DNA of 16,003 bases from positions 1-16,003 of the forward strand of contig CAYNYJ010000076.1 of the NCBI GenBank assembly GCA_964401355.1, read 5' to 3'. Of the stretch, positions 7,738 to 14,701 are shown in pieces. The DNA is from SZUA-152 sp964401355 (GTDB lineage: Bacteria; Pseudomonadota; Gammaproteobacteria; SZUA-152). Below the pieces are notes generated by a model, which worked only from the letters and a program-made list of their open reading frames with translations, had not been told where the DNA came from and did not search any database. The translations under genes and the position numbers were made by a program. The stretch's first letter is position 1, and each line of letters opens with the position of its first letter.

Positions 7738-10700
7738 TTAGCGGTCTTCTTCCAGCTCGATATCAATCGCAAGGGAGCGAATTTCCTTGACCAACACATT
7801 GAAGGACTCGGGCATGCCCGCCTCCATGTGGTGGTTGCCGTCCACGATGTTTTTATACATCTTGGTTCGACCGGCCACGTCATCCGATTTCACGGTCAAC
7901 ATTTCCTGCAAGGTATACGCCGCGCCGTAAGCTTCCAGCGCCCACACTTCCATTTCCCCGAAGCGCTGACCACCGAACTGCGCCTTACCCCCCAAGGGCT
8001 GCTGAGTGACCAGACTGTACGGGCCCGTGGAACGGGCGTGCATCTTGTCATCCACCAAGTGATTGAGTTTGAGCATGTACATGTAACCCACGGTCACCGG
8101 GCGATCAAACCACTCGCCGGTGCGGCCGTCGATCAAACGGGTCTGTCCACTCTCAGGCAGGTCAGCCAGTTTCAACATGCGACGAATCTCTTCCTCGTCC
8201 ACACCGTCGAACACCGGCGTTGCCATCGGCACACCCTTGCGCAGGTTGTTGCTCATTTCGAGAATTTCGTCATCGGCGAATGATTTTAGATCAACCTTTT
8301 CACCCACCGGGCCGTTGTAAATTTCATCGAGGAAGCTGCGGATGTCTTTGGTCTTGCCATTGCTATCCAGCATCTTGCCAAGCTTCAACCCCAGACCACG
8401 CGCCGCCCAACCCAGATGGGTTTCCAGCACCTGGCCCACGTTCATGCGTGATGGCACACCTAACGGATTCAGCACCACGTCCACCGGAGTCCCATCTTCC
8501 CGGAACGGCATATCTTCTATCGGCACGATCATGGAGATAACACCCTTGTTACCGTGACGACCGGCCATTTTGTCACCTGGCTGGATGCGACGTTTGACGG
8601 CCATGTACACCTTGACCATCTTCAACACGCCCGGCGCCAGATCGTCACCCGAGGTGATCTTCAGACGCTGCTCTTCAAATTTGGCATCCATCTCTTCGCG
8701 ATGACGCTTGAGCTGAGCGGCCAGCTTTTCCAACTGGGTGTTGGCATCTTCGTTGCGCAAGCGCACTTCGAACCATTTTTCACGGTCCAGTTCGGCAAGA
8801 TAGCCGTTGGTCACTTTGGCACCAGCCTTAAGCTGATTCGGGCCACCATCGGCGAATTTGCCCGACAGCAGTTTTTCAGCACGCTGATACACGTCGGCCT
8901 CGAGGATGCGGAACTCGTCCTGCAAATCTTTTTTCACGGATGTGAGGTCAGCTTCCTGCACCTGCAAGGCACGCGAATCTTTATCGACACCGTCACGGGT
9001 GAACACCCGCACGTCGATGACCACACCATCCATGCCGGAAGGCACCCGCAACGAGGTATCTTTGACGTCCGAAGCCTTCTCACCAAAGATGGCACGCAGC
9101 AGTTTTTCTTCCGGCGTCAGTTGGGTCTCACCCTTGGGTGTGACTTTCCCGACCAGGATATCGCCCGGTTTCACTTCCGCACCGACGTAAACCACACCGG
9201 CCTCATCGAGGCTGGACAGCGCGCCTTCACCCACATTGGGAATATCGCTGGTGACCTCCTCCGAACCCAGCTTGGTGTCTCGCGCCATGCAGGTCAGTTC
9301 TTCGATGTGAATGGTGGTGTAGCGATCTTCTTTCACCACGCGCTCGGAGATGAGGATGGAATCCTCAAAGTTGTAACCATTCCAGGGCATGAAGGCGACG
9401 AGCATGTTCTGACCCAGAGCCAACTCCCCCATATCGGTGGACGGGCCATCGGCCAGCACGTCACCCCGCGCCACCACGTCGCCGGGGTTTACCAGCGGCT
9501 TCTGATTGATGCAGGTATTCTGGTTGGAACGGGTGTACTTGGTGAGGTTGTAAATATCCACACCCGGTTCACCGGCGGCAGTCTCGTCATCATTGACGCG
9601 CACCACGATACGGCCAGCATCGACAAAGTCGACAGTACCGCCACGCGTGGCGATCACCGTCACGCCCGAATCGATGGCCACGGTACGCTCGATACCTGTA
9701 CCTACTAACGGCTTGTCGGCACGCAAAGTCGGCACCGCCTGACGCTGCATGTTCGAGCCCATCAATGCGCGGTTGGCGTCATCGTGTTCCAGGAACGGAA
9801 TCAGGGCCGCCGCGATAGAGACAATCTGACGTGGCGACACATCGATGTAGTCCACCCGATCCGGGAAGGACATGGTGGTTTCATTCAGGTGACGAGCCGC
9901 CACCATGTCATCGATCAATTTACCGTTCTTGTCGAGGGTAATATTGGCCTGCGCAATGACGTACTGTCCCTCTTCGATGGCGGACAGATATTCAATATCA
10001 CCGGTCACTTTACCCTTTACCACCTTCCGATACGGTGTCTCAAGGAAACCGTAATCGTTAGTGCGGGCGTACACGGCCAACGAGTTGATCAGACCGATGT
10101 TGGGCCCTTCCGGGGTCTCGATGGGACAGACGCGGCCATAATGGGTCGGATGCACGTCACGCACCTCAAAGCCGGCACGTTCACGGGTCAGACCCCCCGG
10201 GCCCAAAGCGGAAACACGACGTTTGTGGGTGACTTCCGACAGCGGATTGTTCTGATCCATAAACTGAGACAGCTGCGAGCTACCAAAGAATTCCTTGATC
10301 GCGGCCGACACCGGCTTGGCATTGATCAAATCCTGCGGCATCAGACCTTCGCTTTCAGCGATACTCAAACGTTCTTTGACGGCACGTTCCACACGCACCA
10401 AACCAACACGGAACTGATTTTCCGCCATTTCGCCCACCGAACGCACCCGACGGTTACCGAGGTGATCGATGTCATCCACCACGCCATTGCCGTTACGGAT
10501 ATCGATGAGCATCTTCAACACATCCACGATGTCATCTTTGCTCAACACGCCTTCACCGGTATTTTCACTACGGCCCAGACGACGGTTGAACTTCATGCGA
10601 CCGACGCCAGACAAGTCATAGCGATCAGGATTGAAGAACAAATTCTGGAACAGAGTCTCGGCCGAATCTTTGGTCGGCGGCTCGCCCGGACGCATCATGC

Positions 10701-11820
10701 GATAAATTTCAACCTTGGCTTCAAGATCATTACTGGAAGGATCCAGGCGCAGGGTGTCCGCAATAAAGGGACCCTTATCCAGGTCATTGGAGAACAACGT
10801 CTGAATATCTTTGACGCCTGCCTCCACCAATTTGGCCAACAGTTCTTCAGTGATCTCTTCATTGGTCTCCGCAATGATTTCACCACTGTCTTTATCGACA
10901 ACCGCTTTTGCCAGGGCCTTGCCAACTAGGTATTCAAGCGGCACGATCAGGGTTTTCACACCAGCCTTGTCCAGCTCCTTAATATGGCGAGCGGTAATGC
11001 GGCGGCCTTTTTCGACCAGCACCTTGCTCTTGATTTTGATGTCGTAGCCCGCAGTATCACCCCGCAAACGCTCCGGCACCAGTTTGAGCTTGGCGTCTTC
11101 TTCACCCAAAGTGAAGTCGTCATTCTCGAAAAACATCTCGAGGATTTCTTCATCGCTGAAACCCAGGGCATGCAGCATCACCGTGGCCGGCAGTTTGCGG
11201 CGACGGTCAATACGCACGTGCACGGTATCTTTCGGATCGAACTCAAAGTCCAACCAGGAACCACGGTAAGGGATCACTTGCGCGTGATACAACAACTTAC
11301 CGGAGGAATGGGTTTTACCCTTGTCGTGATCAAAGAACACACCGGGCGAACGATGCAGCTGCGATACGATAACGCGCTCAGTACCATTGATGACAAACGT
11401 ACCGTTGTCCGTCATCAAGGGGATTTCACCCATGTAGATTTCTTGCTCGCGGATTTCCTTGATCGGCTTCGGATTTTTCTTCGAATCCTTATCGTAGATA
11501 ATCAGCTTGACCGTCACCCGCAGCGGCGCGGAATAGGTCATGCCGCGCAGCTGGCATTCCTTAACCGTAAAGGACGGAGTACCCAGGCGATAATCAACGT
11601 ATTCCAGCGCCGCGCTGCCTGAATAACTGACGATCGGCAATACGCTTCGCAGCGCACCGTGCAGACCATAGTCTCCGCGCTCTTCAGCGGGAACATCCAA
11701 TTGAAGAAATTTCCGGTACGACGCCAGCTGGATTTCCAGCAGGTACGGTACCTCCATAACTTTAGGAAACTTGCCGAAGTCCTTACGAATACGTTTCTTT
11801 TCAGTGAAGGAGTAGCCCAT
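7738..11820 (-). CDS. rpoB: DNA-directed RNA polymerase subunit beta
   Basis: Beta is the second large catalytic subunit of RNA polymerase and the target of rifampicin. The 1360 residues are slightly more than the 1342 of E. coli. The rifampicin region around 511-541 reads FFGSSQLSQFMDQNNPLS onwards; Gln519, Asp522, His532, Arg535 and Ser537 (E. coli 513, 516, 526, 529, 531) are wild type, so sensitivity is predicted. Lineage insertions corresponding to E. coli SI1 and SI2 appear to be present, supporting a gammaproteobacterium. The conserved GDKMAGRHGNKG and the C-terminal VTVGYMYMLKLNHLVDDK are intact. It starts at ATG 11818-11820 with GAGG (11828-11831) 7 nt upstream. It lies 238 bp after rplL, across an attenuator that lowers RNA polymerase synthesis relative to ribosomal proteins. 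Confidence 0.99.
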   Translation of the reverse strand: MGYSFTEKKRIRKDFGKFPKVMEVPYLLEIQLASYRKFLQLDVPAEERGDYGLHGALRSVLPIVSYSGSAALEYVDYRLGTPSFTVKECQLRGMTYSAPLRVTVKLIIYDKDSKKNPKPIKEIREQEIYMGEIPLMTDNGTFVINGTERVIVSQLHRSPGVFFDHDKGKTHSSGKLLYHAQVIPYRGSWLDFEFDPKDTVHVRIDRRRKLPATVMLHALGFSDEEILEMFFENDDFTLGEEDAKLKLVPERLRGDTAGYDIKIKSKVLVEKGRRITARHIKELDKAGVKTLIVPLEYLVGKALAKAVVDKDSGEIIAETNEEITEELLAKLVEAGVKDIQTLFSNDLDKGPFIADTLRLDPSSNDLEAKVEIYRMMRPGEPPTKDSAETLFQNLFFNPDRYDLSGVGRMKFNRRLGRSENTGEGVLSKDDIVDVLKMLIDIRNGNGVVDDIDHLGNRRVRSVGEMAENQFRVGLVRVERAVKERLSIAESEGLMPQDLINAKPVSAAIKEFFGSSQLSQFMDQNNPLSEVTHKRRVSALGPGGLTRERAGFEVRDVHPTHYGRVCPIETPEGPNIGLINSLAVYARTNDYGFLETPYRKVVKGKVTGDIEYLSAIEEGQYVIAQANITLDKNGKLIDDMVAARHLNETTMSFPDRVDYIDVSPRQIVSIAAALIPFLEHDDANRALMGSNMQRQAVPTLRADKPLVGTGIERTVAIDSGVTVIATRGGTVDFVDAGRIVVRVNDDETAAGEPGVDIYNLTKYTRSNQNTCINQKPLVNPGDVVARGDVLADGPSTDMGELALGQNMLVAFMPWNGYNFEDSILISERVVKEDRYTTIHIEELTCMARDTKLGSEEVTSDIPNVGEGALSSLDEAGVVYVGAEVKPGDILVGKVTPKGETQLTPEEKLLRAIFGEKASDVKDTSLRVPSGMDGVVIDVRVFTRDGVDKDSRALQVQEADLTSVKKDLQDEFRILEADVYQRAEKLLSGKFADGGPNQLKAGAKVTNGYLAELDREKWFEVRLRNEDANTQLEKLAAQLKRHREEMDAKFEEQRLKITSGDDLAPGVLKMVKVYMAVKRRIQPGDKMAGRHGNKGVISMIVPIEDMPFREDGTPVDVVLNPLGVPSRMNVGQVLETHLGWAARGLGLKLGKMLDSNGKTKDIRSFLDEIYNGPVGEKVDLKSFADDEILEMSNNLRKGVPMATPVFDGVDEEEIRRMLKLADLPESGQTRLIDGRTGEWFDRPVTVGYMYMLKLNHLVDDKMHARSTGPYSLVTQQPLGGKAQFGGQRFGEMEVWALEAYGAAYTLQEMLTVKSDDVAGRTKMYKNIVDGNHHMEAGMPESFNVLVKEIRSLAIDIELEEDR

Positions 11821-11926
11821 CTGCGTTCCTCTTTGAAGACAATTTTGATGATGCCGTTATCAAAACACCCATCGGAATAAAATCCGCGCCGGTAATACTG
11901 ATAACCGCCATCAACGAATAAGACTC

Positions 11927-11983
11927 CTCAGCAGCGACAAAAGGCCGGTGACGAATAAGTCACCAGCCATTGCCGCTGTTGAG
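11927..11983 (-). promoter_or_regulatory. Long stem around the rpoB attenuator, possible RNase III site
   Basis: Two 14-nt arms (11970-11983 and 11927-11940) pair with one A-C mismatch and one G-U pair, and enclose the attenuator hairpin, separated by only one or two unpaired bases. The combined helix of about 24 bp resembles an RNase III substrate. In E. coli RNase III cuts the rplL-rpoB spacer, so the position is right; processing here is inference. The outer stem uses two of the four U residues that follow the inner hairpin, so full folding and termination would compete. Confidence 0.5.
11939..11968 (-). terminator. rplL-rpoB attenuator (partial intrinsic terminator)
   Basis: A 10-bp stem, GGCTGGTGAC pairing with GTCACCGGCC (11959-11968 with 11943-11952, one U-G pair), has a 6-nt loop and is followed by UUUU (11939-11942). 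It lies about 90 nt after the rplL stop. An attenuator in this spacer is established in E. coli, where it lets only a fraction of rplJL transcription continue into rpoBC. The short U-run agrees with partial termination. Confidence 0.75.
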
Positions 11984-11992
11984 ATGCCTGGT

Positions 11993-12033
11993 CGGGGCTT
12001 CTTGCAATTTCCTGCAAAGGAAAGAACACCCCG
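11993..12033 (-). promoter_or_regulatory. Stem-loop just after rplL
   Basis: CGGGG/CCCCG closing pairs (11993-11997 with 12029-12033) and an inner TTCTT/AAGAA stem (11999-12003 with 12022-12026) enclose a loop. The loop can pair in two exclusive ways: TTTCCT with AGGAAA (12008-12013, 12018-12023), or TTGCA with TGCAA. It begins about 25 nt after the rplL stop and may protect the rplL mRNA 3' end or take part in processing. No U-run follows it directly. Confidence 0.35.
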
Positions 12034-12058
12034 AATATCAACACTCAACAAGCGAGCC

Positions 12059-12436
12059 TTACTTGAGCTCGACTTGCGCGCCAGCCTCTTCCAAAGTCTT
12101 TTTGACTTCTTCAGCTTCTGCCTTTTCAACACCTTCTTTAACTGCAACCGGCGCACTTTCCACCATGCCCTTAGCTTCTTTCAAGCCCAGGCCAGTGATG
12201 CCACGAACCGCCTTGATCACGGAAACTTTATTCTCGCCAAAGTTTGTCATCATTACGTCAAACTCGGTTTGCTCGACAGCAGCGCCACCAGCATCACCCG
12301 CAGCAGGAGCAGCAACAGCCACTGCAGCAGCGGCAGACACACCAAATTTTTCTTCCATCGCTTCTACCAAGTCCACAACTTCCATAACAGACATGTTAGA
12401 AATGGTGTCGAGGATATCTTCTTTACTCACAGCCAT
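12059..12436 (-). CDS. rplL: 50S ribosomal protein L7/L12
   Basis: L7/L12 forms the mobile dimers of the ribosomal stalk that recruit and activate the GTPase factors EF-Tu, EF-G, IF2 and RF3. The 125-residue protein has an N-terminal dimerisation helix pair (1-33), a flexible Ala/Gly-rich hinge (about 34-54) and the compact C-terminal factor-binding domain (about 55-125) with the signature VIKAVRGITGLGLKEAK. I start it at ATG 12434-12436 (MAVSKEDIL), which has GGAG (12446-12449) 9 nt upstream; an in-frame ATG eight codons earlier lacks a ribosome site and family conservation. It follows rplJ after 73 bp. In the family several copies per ribosome are made from this cistron. Confidence 0.98.
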   Translation of the reverse strand: MAVSKEDILDTISNMSVMEVVDLVEAMEEKFGVSAAAAVAVAAPAAGDAGGAAVEQTEFDVMMTNFGENKVSVIKAVRGITGLGLKEAKGMVESAPVAVKEGVEKAEAEEVKKTLEEAGAQVELK

Positions 12437-12509
12437 GATATTAATCTCCAAAAATTTCAATCTACTGAACTGTTGCGTTAAGCGCAGCCAGTCCAGCTAA
12501 ACAGGATGG

Positions 12510-13037
12510 TTACGCAGCGTCTTTCTGATCGCGAACCGCAGCTATTACACGAACCAGCTTGGTGGGCACTTCGTTCAAAGTCCGTACCAATTTCTCTACC
12601 GGCGCATTCATCACCGACATCAACATGCTGATTGCCTGATCCTTGGTTGGCATGCTGGCCAGACGTTTAATATCGCCTGCTTCCAACAATTCGCCGCCAA
12701 TGGACACCAACTTCACTACCAGTTTGTCGTTCTCTTTCGCAAAGTCAGAGATGACACGAGCAGCGGCGCCGGGATCCTCTTGCGAGAATGCCAATACCAA
12801 CGGACCTACCATGGCGTCACTCATGCACTCGAAGTCAGTACCTTCAAACGCACGTTTGGCCAGGCTGTTTTTCACAATGCGCAAATAGACATTTTCTTCA
12901 CGGGCTTTCACACGCAAAGCTGTCATAGCCTCTACCGTCAAACCGATATACTCGGCGGCAATAGCGGAATGCGCATTAGCTGCAACTTCGGCGACTTCGG
13001 CGACTACTGCCTTTTTCTGATCTAAGTTCAGAGCCAC
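12510..13037 (-). CDS. rplJ: 50S ribosomal protein L10
   Basis: L10 anchors L7/L12 dimers to 23S rRNA at the base of the stalk, and the L10-L12 complex represses its own mRNA. The 175-residue product starts MALNLDQKKAVVAEVAEVA, matching the family N-terminus (165 residues in E. coli). The start is GTG at 13035-13037, supported by GGAGG (13045-13049) 7 nt upstream; an ATG further upstream at 13091 would add 18 unconserved residues and has no ribosome site. The C-terminal helix that carries the L12 dimers (VRTLNEVPTKLVRVIAAVRDQK) is present. A 384-bp untranslated gap precedes it and holds the L10 leader. Confidence 0.97.
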   Translation of the reverse strand: MALNLDQKKAVVAEVAEVAANAHSAIAAEYIGLTVEAMTALRVKAREENVYLRIVKNSLAKRAFEGTDFECMSDAMVGPLVLAFSQEDPGAAARVISDFAKENDKLVVKLVSIGGELLEAGDIKRLASMPTKDQAISMLMSVMNAPVEKLVRTLNEVPTKLVRVIAAVRDQKDAA

Positions 13038-13225
13038 TGAAACACCTCCAGTTGTTTTTTTACATTTATTAACAAAGTACAGGCCAGGCATTCTGTCTCA
13101 CCCGCCTTTGTACCACACGAAGTAACGTCAAGTAGCTGCCGGGCAGCCGTCACTAATGACCAGCATCGAGCAGCTTGTATGAGTTACCCATACTACCGGT
13201 GGCGCCAGGAAATCACTTCCGGGCT

Positions 13226-13305
13226 TCACCATCTACGCGGGACATTAAGCTCAGCGAACACTGTCATCAGACAATGGCATTCGCCTCACACCCGCGGTCT
13301 TTGAC
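13226..13305 (-). promoter_or_regulatory. L10 leader (L10-L12 binding site for rplJ-rplL feedback)
   Basis: On the transcribed strand the segment opens with GTCAAAGACCGCGGGTG (13289-13305) and closes with CCCGCGTAGATGGTGA (13226-13241). These closely resemble, from memory, the corresponding segments of the E. coli rplJ leader. CGCGGG (13291-13296) pairs with CCCGCG (13236-13241); the interior carries a second hairpin with stems GCGAA/TTCGC and ATTGTC/GACAGT around a TGAT loop. In the family the L10-L12 complex binds this RNA and blocks rplJ translation. It lies about 190 nt upstream of the rplJ start, a similar distance to that in E. coli. Confidence 0.8.
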
Positions 13306-13309
13306 AGCA

Positions 13310-13339
13310 GTTGTTTTTTCTAAAGCCCGAAAAAACAAC
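13310..13339 (-). promoter_or_regulatory. A+T hairpin at the 5' side of the L10 leader
   Basis: Perfect 11-bp inverted repeat GTTGTTTTTTC/GAAAAAACAAC (13329-13339 with 13310-13320) with an 8-nt loop. It is not followed by a U-run, so it does not look like a terminator. Its 3' arm plus the next two bases (AAAAAACAACTG, 13308-13319) recurs just before the rplJ ribosome site (13049-13060), so the 5' arm has two alternative partners. Confidence 0.5.
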
Positions 13340-13365
13340 GCCCTCAAAAATTTTAACGCCGCTAT

Positions 13366-13419
13366 CTTAGCCCTTAGACCTTAGTCCTAAGCACTCAGCA
13401 CTCAGCACTCAGCACTCAG
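13366..13419. repeat. Heptanucleotide tandem array after rplA
   Basis: Eight tandem 7-bp units, the last incomplete. Read on the plus strand they are CTTAGCC, CTTAGAC, CTTAGTC, CTAAGCA, then CTCAGCA three times and CTCAG. The units drift from degenerate to uniform towards the rplA end, and the array stops 2 nt from the rplA stop codon. The unit is the same family as in the array after nusG (14617-14699). No coding potential or known function is recognised. Confidence 0.9.
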
Positions 13420-13421
13420 TT

Positions 13422-14129
13422 TTAGATAGACAGTGTTGATTTATCAATCGAAATGCCCGGCCCCATGGTAGTGGATATGGTCACTTTTTTCATATACACA
13501 CCCTTGGCAGAGCTAGGCTTGGCCTTCACCAAATCTGCCAACAGGGTTTCCAGATTTTCGCGCAATGCCGCAACTTCAAAGCCTACTTTGCCAATCGGGC
13601 AGTGAATGATGCCAGCCTTATCGGTGCGATAACGCACTTGACCGCCCTTGGCATTTTTCACTGCAGTGGCCACATCTGTTGTCACAGTTCCCACTTTGGG
13701 GTTAGGCATTAAACCACGGGGGCCGAGAATCTGACCCAGTTGACCCACCACACGCATAGCGTCAGGTGAGGCAATAACCACGTCGAAATCCATGTTGCCT
13801 TTTTTCACTTCTGCAGCAAGGTCATCCATACCAACAATGTCAGCACCCGCTTCTTTGGCCGCATCTGCATTCGCACCCTGGGTAAACACCGCAACACGCA
13901 TGGTTTTACCGGTGCCGTTCGGCAACACGGTAGCACTGCGCACATTCTGCTCGGATTTACGCGAGTCGACACCGAGATTCACACTCACATCGACAGACTC
14001 CTCGAATTTCACCTTAGGCATTTCTTTTAACAAGGCTAACGCTTCGTCGATGGCGTAGAGTTTACCGACTTCCAGCTTTTCGCTGATTGCCTTGGCACGT
14101 TTAGTTAATTTCTTTGTAGAGAGCGCCAT
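13422..14129 (-). CDS. rplA: 50S ribosomal protein L1
   Basis: L1 forms the mobile stalk that guides deacylated tRNA out of the E site, and is also the translational repressor of the rplK-rplA mRNA. The 235-residue protein is as long as the E. coli one (234) and shows conserved L1 segments such as ILGPRGLMPNPKVGTVT and VRYRTDKAGIIHCPIGK. It starts at ATG 14127-14129, only 2 nt after the rplK stop (TAA TC ATG), with GGTGA 7 nt upstream inside the end of rplK, so translation is almost certainly coupled to rplK. A heptad repeat array follows 2 nt after the stop. Confidence 0.98.
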   Translation of the reverse strand: MALSTKKLTKRAKAISEKLEVGKLYAIDEALALLKEMPKVKFEESVDVSVNLGVDSRKSEQNVRSATVLPNGTGKTMRVAVFTQGANADAAKEAGADIVGMDDLAAEVKKGNMDFDVVIASPDAMRVVGQLGQILGPRGLMPNPKVGTVTTDVATAVKNAKGGQVRYRTDKAGIIHCPIGKVGFEVAALRENLETLLADLVKAKPSSAKGVYMKKVTISTTMGPGISIDKSTLSI

Positions 14130-14131
14130 GA

Positions 14132-14566
14132 TTAGATCACCCCTTCAGTTTCGATGCCCATGCTGCGAGCAGTACCTGCGATGGTGCGCACTGCGGCGTC
14201 CATATCAGCAGCCGTCAAATCAGGCATTTTGGTGGTAGCAATTTCTTCCAACTGGGCGCGATCCACTTTGCCCACTTTATCGCGATTCGGCACACCGGAA
14301 CCCTTGGGGATACCCGCAGATTTGCGCAATAACACAGCAGCCGGAGGTGTCTTGGTAATAAAGGTGAAGCTACGGTCGCTATAGACCGTAATCACCACAG
14401 GCGTCGGCAAACCCGGCTCAAGGCTCTGGGTTTGAGCATTAAACGCCTTGCAGAATTCCATAATATTAACGCCGTGCTGACCCAATGCAGGGCCCACTGG
14501 CGGACTGGGATTTGCCTTGCCTGCAGAAACCTGCAGCTTAATATAGGCTTCAATCTTCTTTGCCAT
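14132..14566 (-). CDS. rplK: 50S ribosomal protein L11
   Basis: L11 binds the GTPase-associated centre of 23S rRNA, contacts EF-G and mediates RelA activation and thiostrepton binding. The 144-residue protein (142 in E. coli) has the N-terminal factor-facing domain with the proline-rich NPSPPVGPALGQHGVNI and the C-terminal rRNA-binding domain, with KMPDLTAADMDAAVRTIAGTARSMGI near its end broken only by normal substitutions. The lysines targeted by the PrmA methylase family near the N-terminus (AKK) are present. It starts at ATG 14564-14566 with AGGAG (14573-14577) 6 nt upstream. It is separated from nusG by 135 bp of repeats and a probable L1-binding leader. Confidence 0.98.
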   Translation of the reverse strand: MAKKIEAYIKLQVSAGKANPSPPVGPALGQHGVNIMEFCKAFNAQTQSLEPGLPTPVVITVYSDRSFTFITKTPPAAVLLRKSAGIPKGSGVPNRDKVGKVDRAQLEEIATTKMPDLTAADMDAAVRTIAGTARSMGIETEGVI

Positions 14567-14580
14567 GTCTTACTCCTAGT

Positions 14581-14608
14581 GGGTGCAAACGCCTTTCGGC
14601 TCCCCTGG
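14581..14608 (-). promoter_or_regulatory. Probable L1-binding leader of rplK-rplA
   Basis: Just before the rplK ribosome site the RNA reads CCAGGGGAGCCGAAAGGC followed by GUUUGCACCC. GCC/GGC (14598-14600 with 14591-14593) closes a GAAA tetraloop, and GGG/CCC forms the outer stem, leaving an asymmetric internal loop of A opposite GUUUGCA. This two-helix shape with an asymmetric loop resembles the L1 site of 23S rRNA and of gammaproteobacterial rplK leaders, through which L1 represses both cistrons. The family match is from memory and position, not from an alignment. Confidence 0.55.
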
Positions 14609-14611
14609 TTT

Positions 14612-14670
14612 AAAATAGTGCTAAGTGCTGAGTGCTTAGGACTCAGTAAAAGCACTTAGCACTTAGCACT
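14612..14670 (-). terminator. Long repeat-built hairpin between nusG and rplK
   Basis: The inverted heptads pair over 20 bp (14651-14670 with 14617-14636) with a single A-C mismatch, plus one more closing pair, around a loop of about 12 nt. AUUUU follows in the RNA (14612-14616). The shape is that of an intrinsic terminator or a long RNase III substrate. Full termination is unlikely unless rplK has its own promoter, and none is visible in the 45 bp left before the gene, so partial attenuation or processing is more plausible. Confidence 0.42.
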
Positions 14671-14699
14671 TAGCACTTAGCACTTAGCACTTAGCACTC
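14617..14699. repeat. Inverted heptanucleotide repeat array after nusG
   Basis: Seven head-to-tail units on the plus strand, six AGCACTT and one AGCACTC (14651-14699), face three units of the opposite orientation plus a degenerate fourth (AGTGCTA, AGTGCTG, AGTGCTT, AGGACTC, 14617-14644). The array ends 2 nt from the nusG stop codon. Six perfect copies suggest recent expansion by slippage. A 20-mer spanning 14624-14643 is the exact reverse complement of 13383-13402 in the array after rplA, so both belong to one repeat family. Confidence 0.92.
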
Positions 14700-14701
14700 T
14701 A

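Larger units (their letters stand above)
13038..13421 (-). other. rplA-rplJ intergenic region, untranslated leader
   Basis: This 384-bp gap has no supportable gene. From rplA towards rplJ it holds: a heptad array (13366-13419), an isolated -10-like TAAAAT (13350-13355) with no acceptable -35 box, an A+T hairpin (13310-13339), the L10 leader core (13226-13305), and two further stems, one at about 13177-13193 and one with outer pairs 13148-13154/13121-13127 around a GCTGC/GCAGC inner stem (13143-13147 with 13135-13139). The rplJ ribosome site follows. E. coli has a promoter in this gap; I cannot identify a convincing one here. Confidence 0.8.

Noticed and set aside
8554..10929. Plus-strand open frames of 384 and 381 codons opposite rpoB (8554-9708, 9784-10929)
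   Set aside because: Both are antisense to well-conserved rpoB coding sequence and His/Thr-rich in the way typical of reverse-strand shadows. No domain is recognisable.
3464..11820. Inteins or insertions in rpoB or rpoC
   Set aside because: Both proteins are near the normal family length and continuous through all core motifs. The extra 18 residues of RpoB are ordinary variation.
2920..11820. Rifampicin or streptomycin resistance alleles
   Set aside because: All the main resistance positions inspected in RpoB (Gln519, Asp522, His532, Arg535, Ser537) and S12 (Lys43, Lys88, Pro91) are wild type.
13038..13091. N-terminal extension of L10 from an ATG at 13091
   Set aside because: The 18 added residues are not part of the L10 family, overlap the untranslated leader and lack a ribosome site, whereas the GTG at 13037 has a strong one.
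14567..14640. Own promoter for rplK
   Set aside because: A -10-like TATTTT at 14612-14617 exists, but at 16 to 18 bp spacing the -35 positions match the consensus poorly.
14617..14699. CRISPR-like direct repeats
   Set aside because: The unit is 7 bp, head to tail without spacers, and no cas gene is near. It is a simple tandem repeat.
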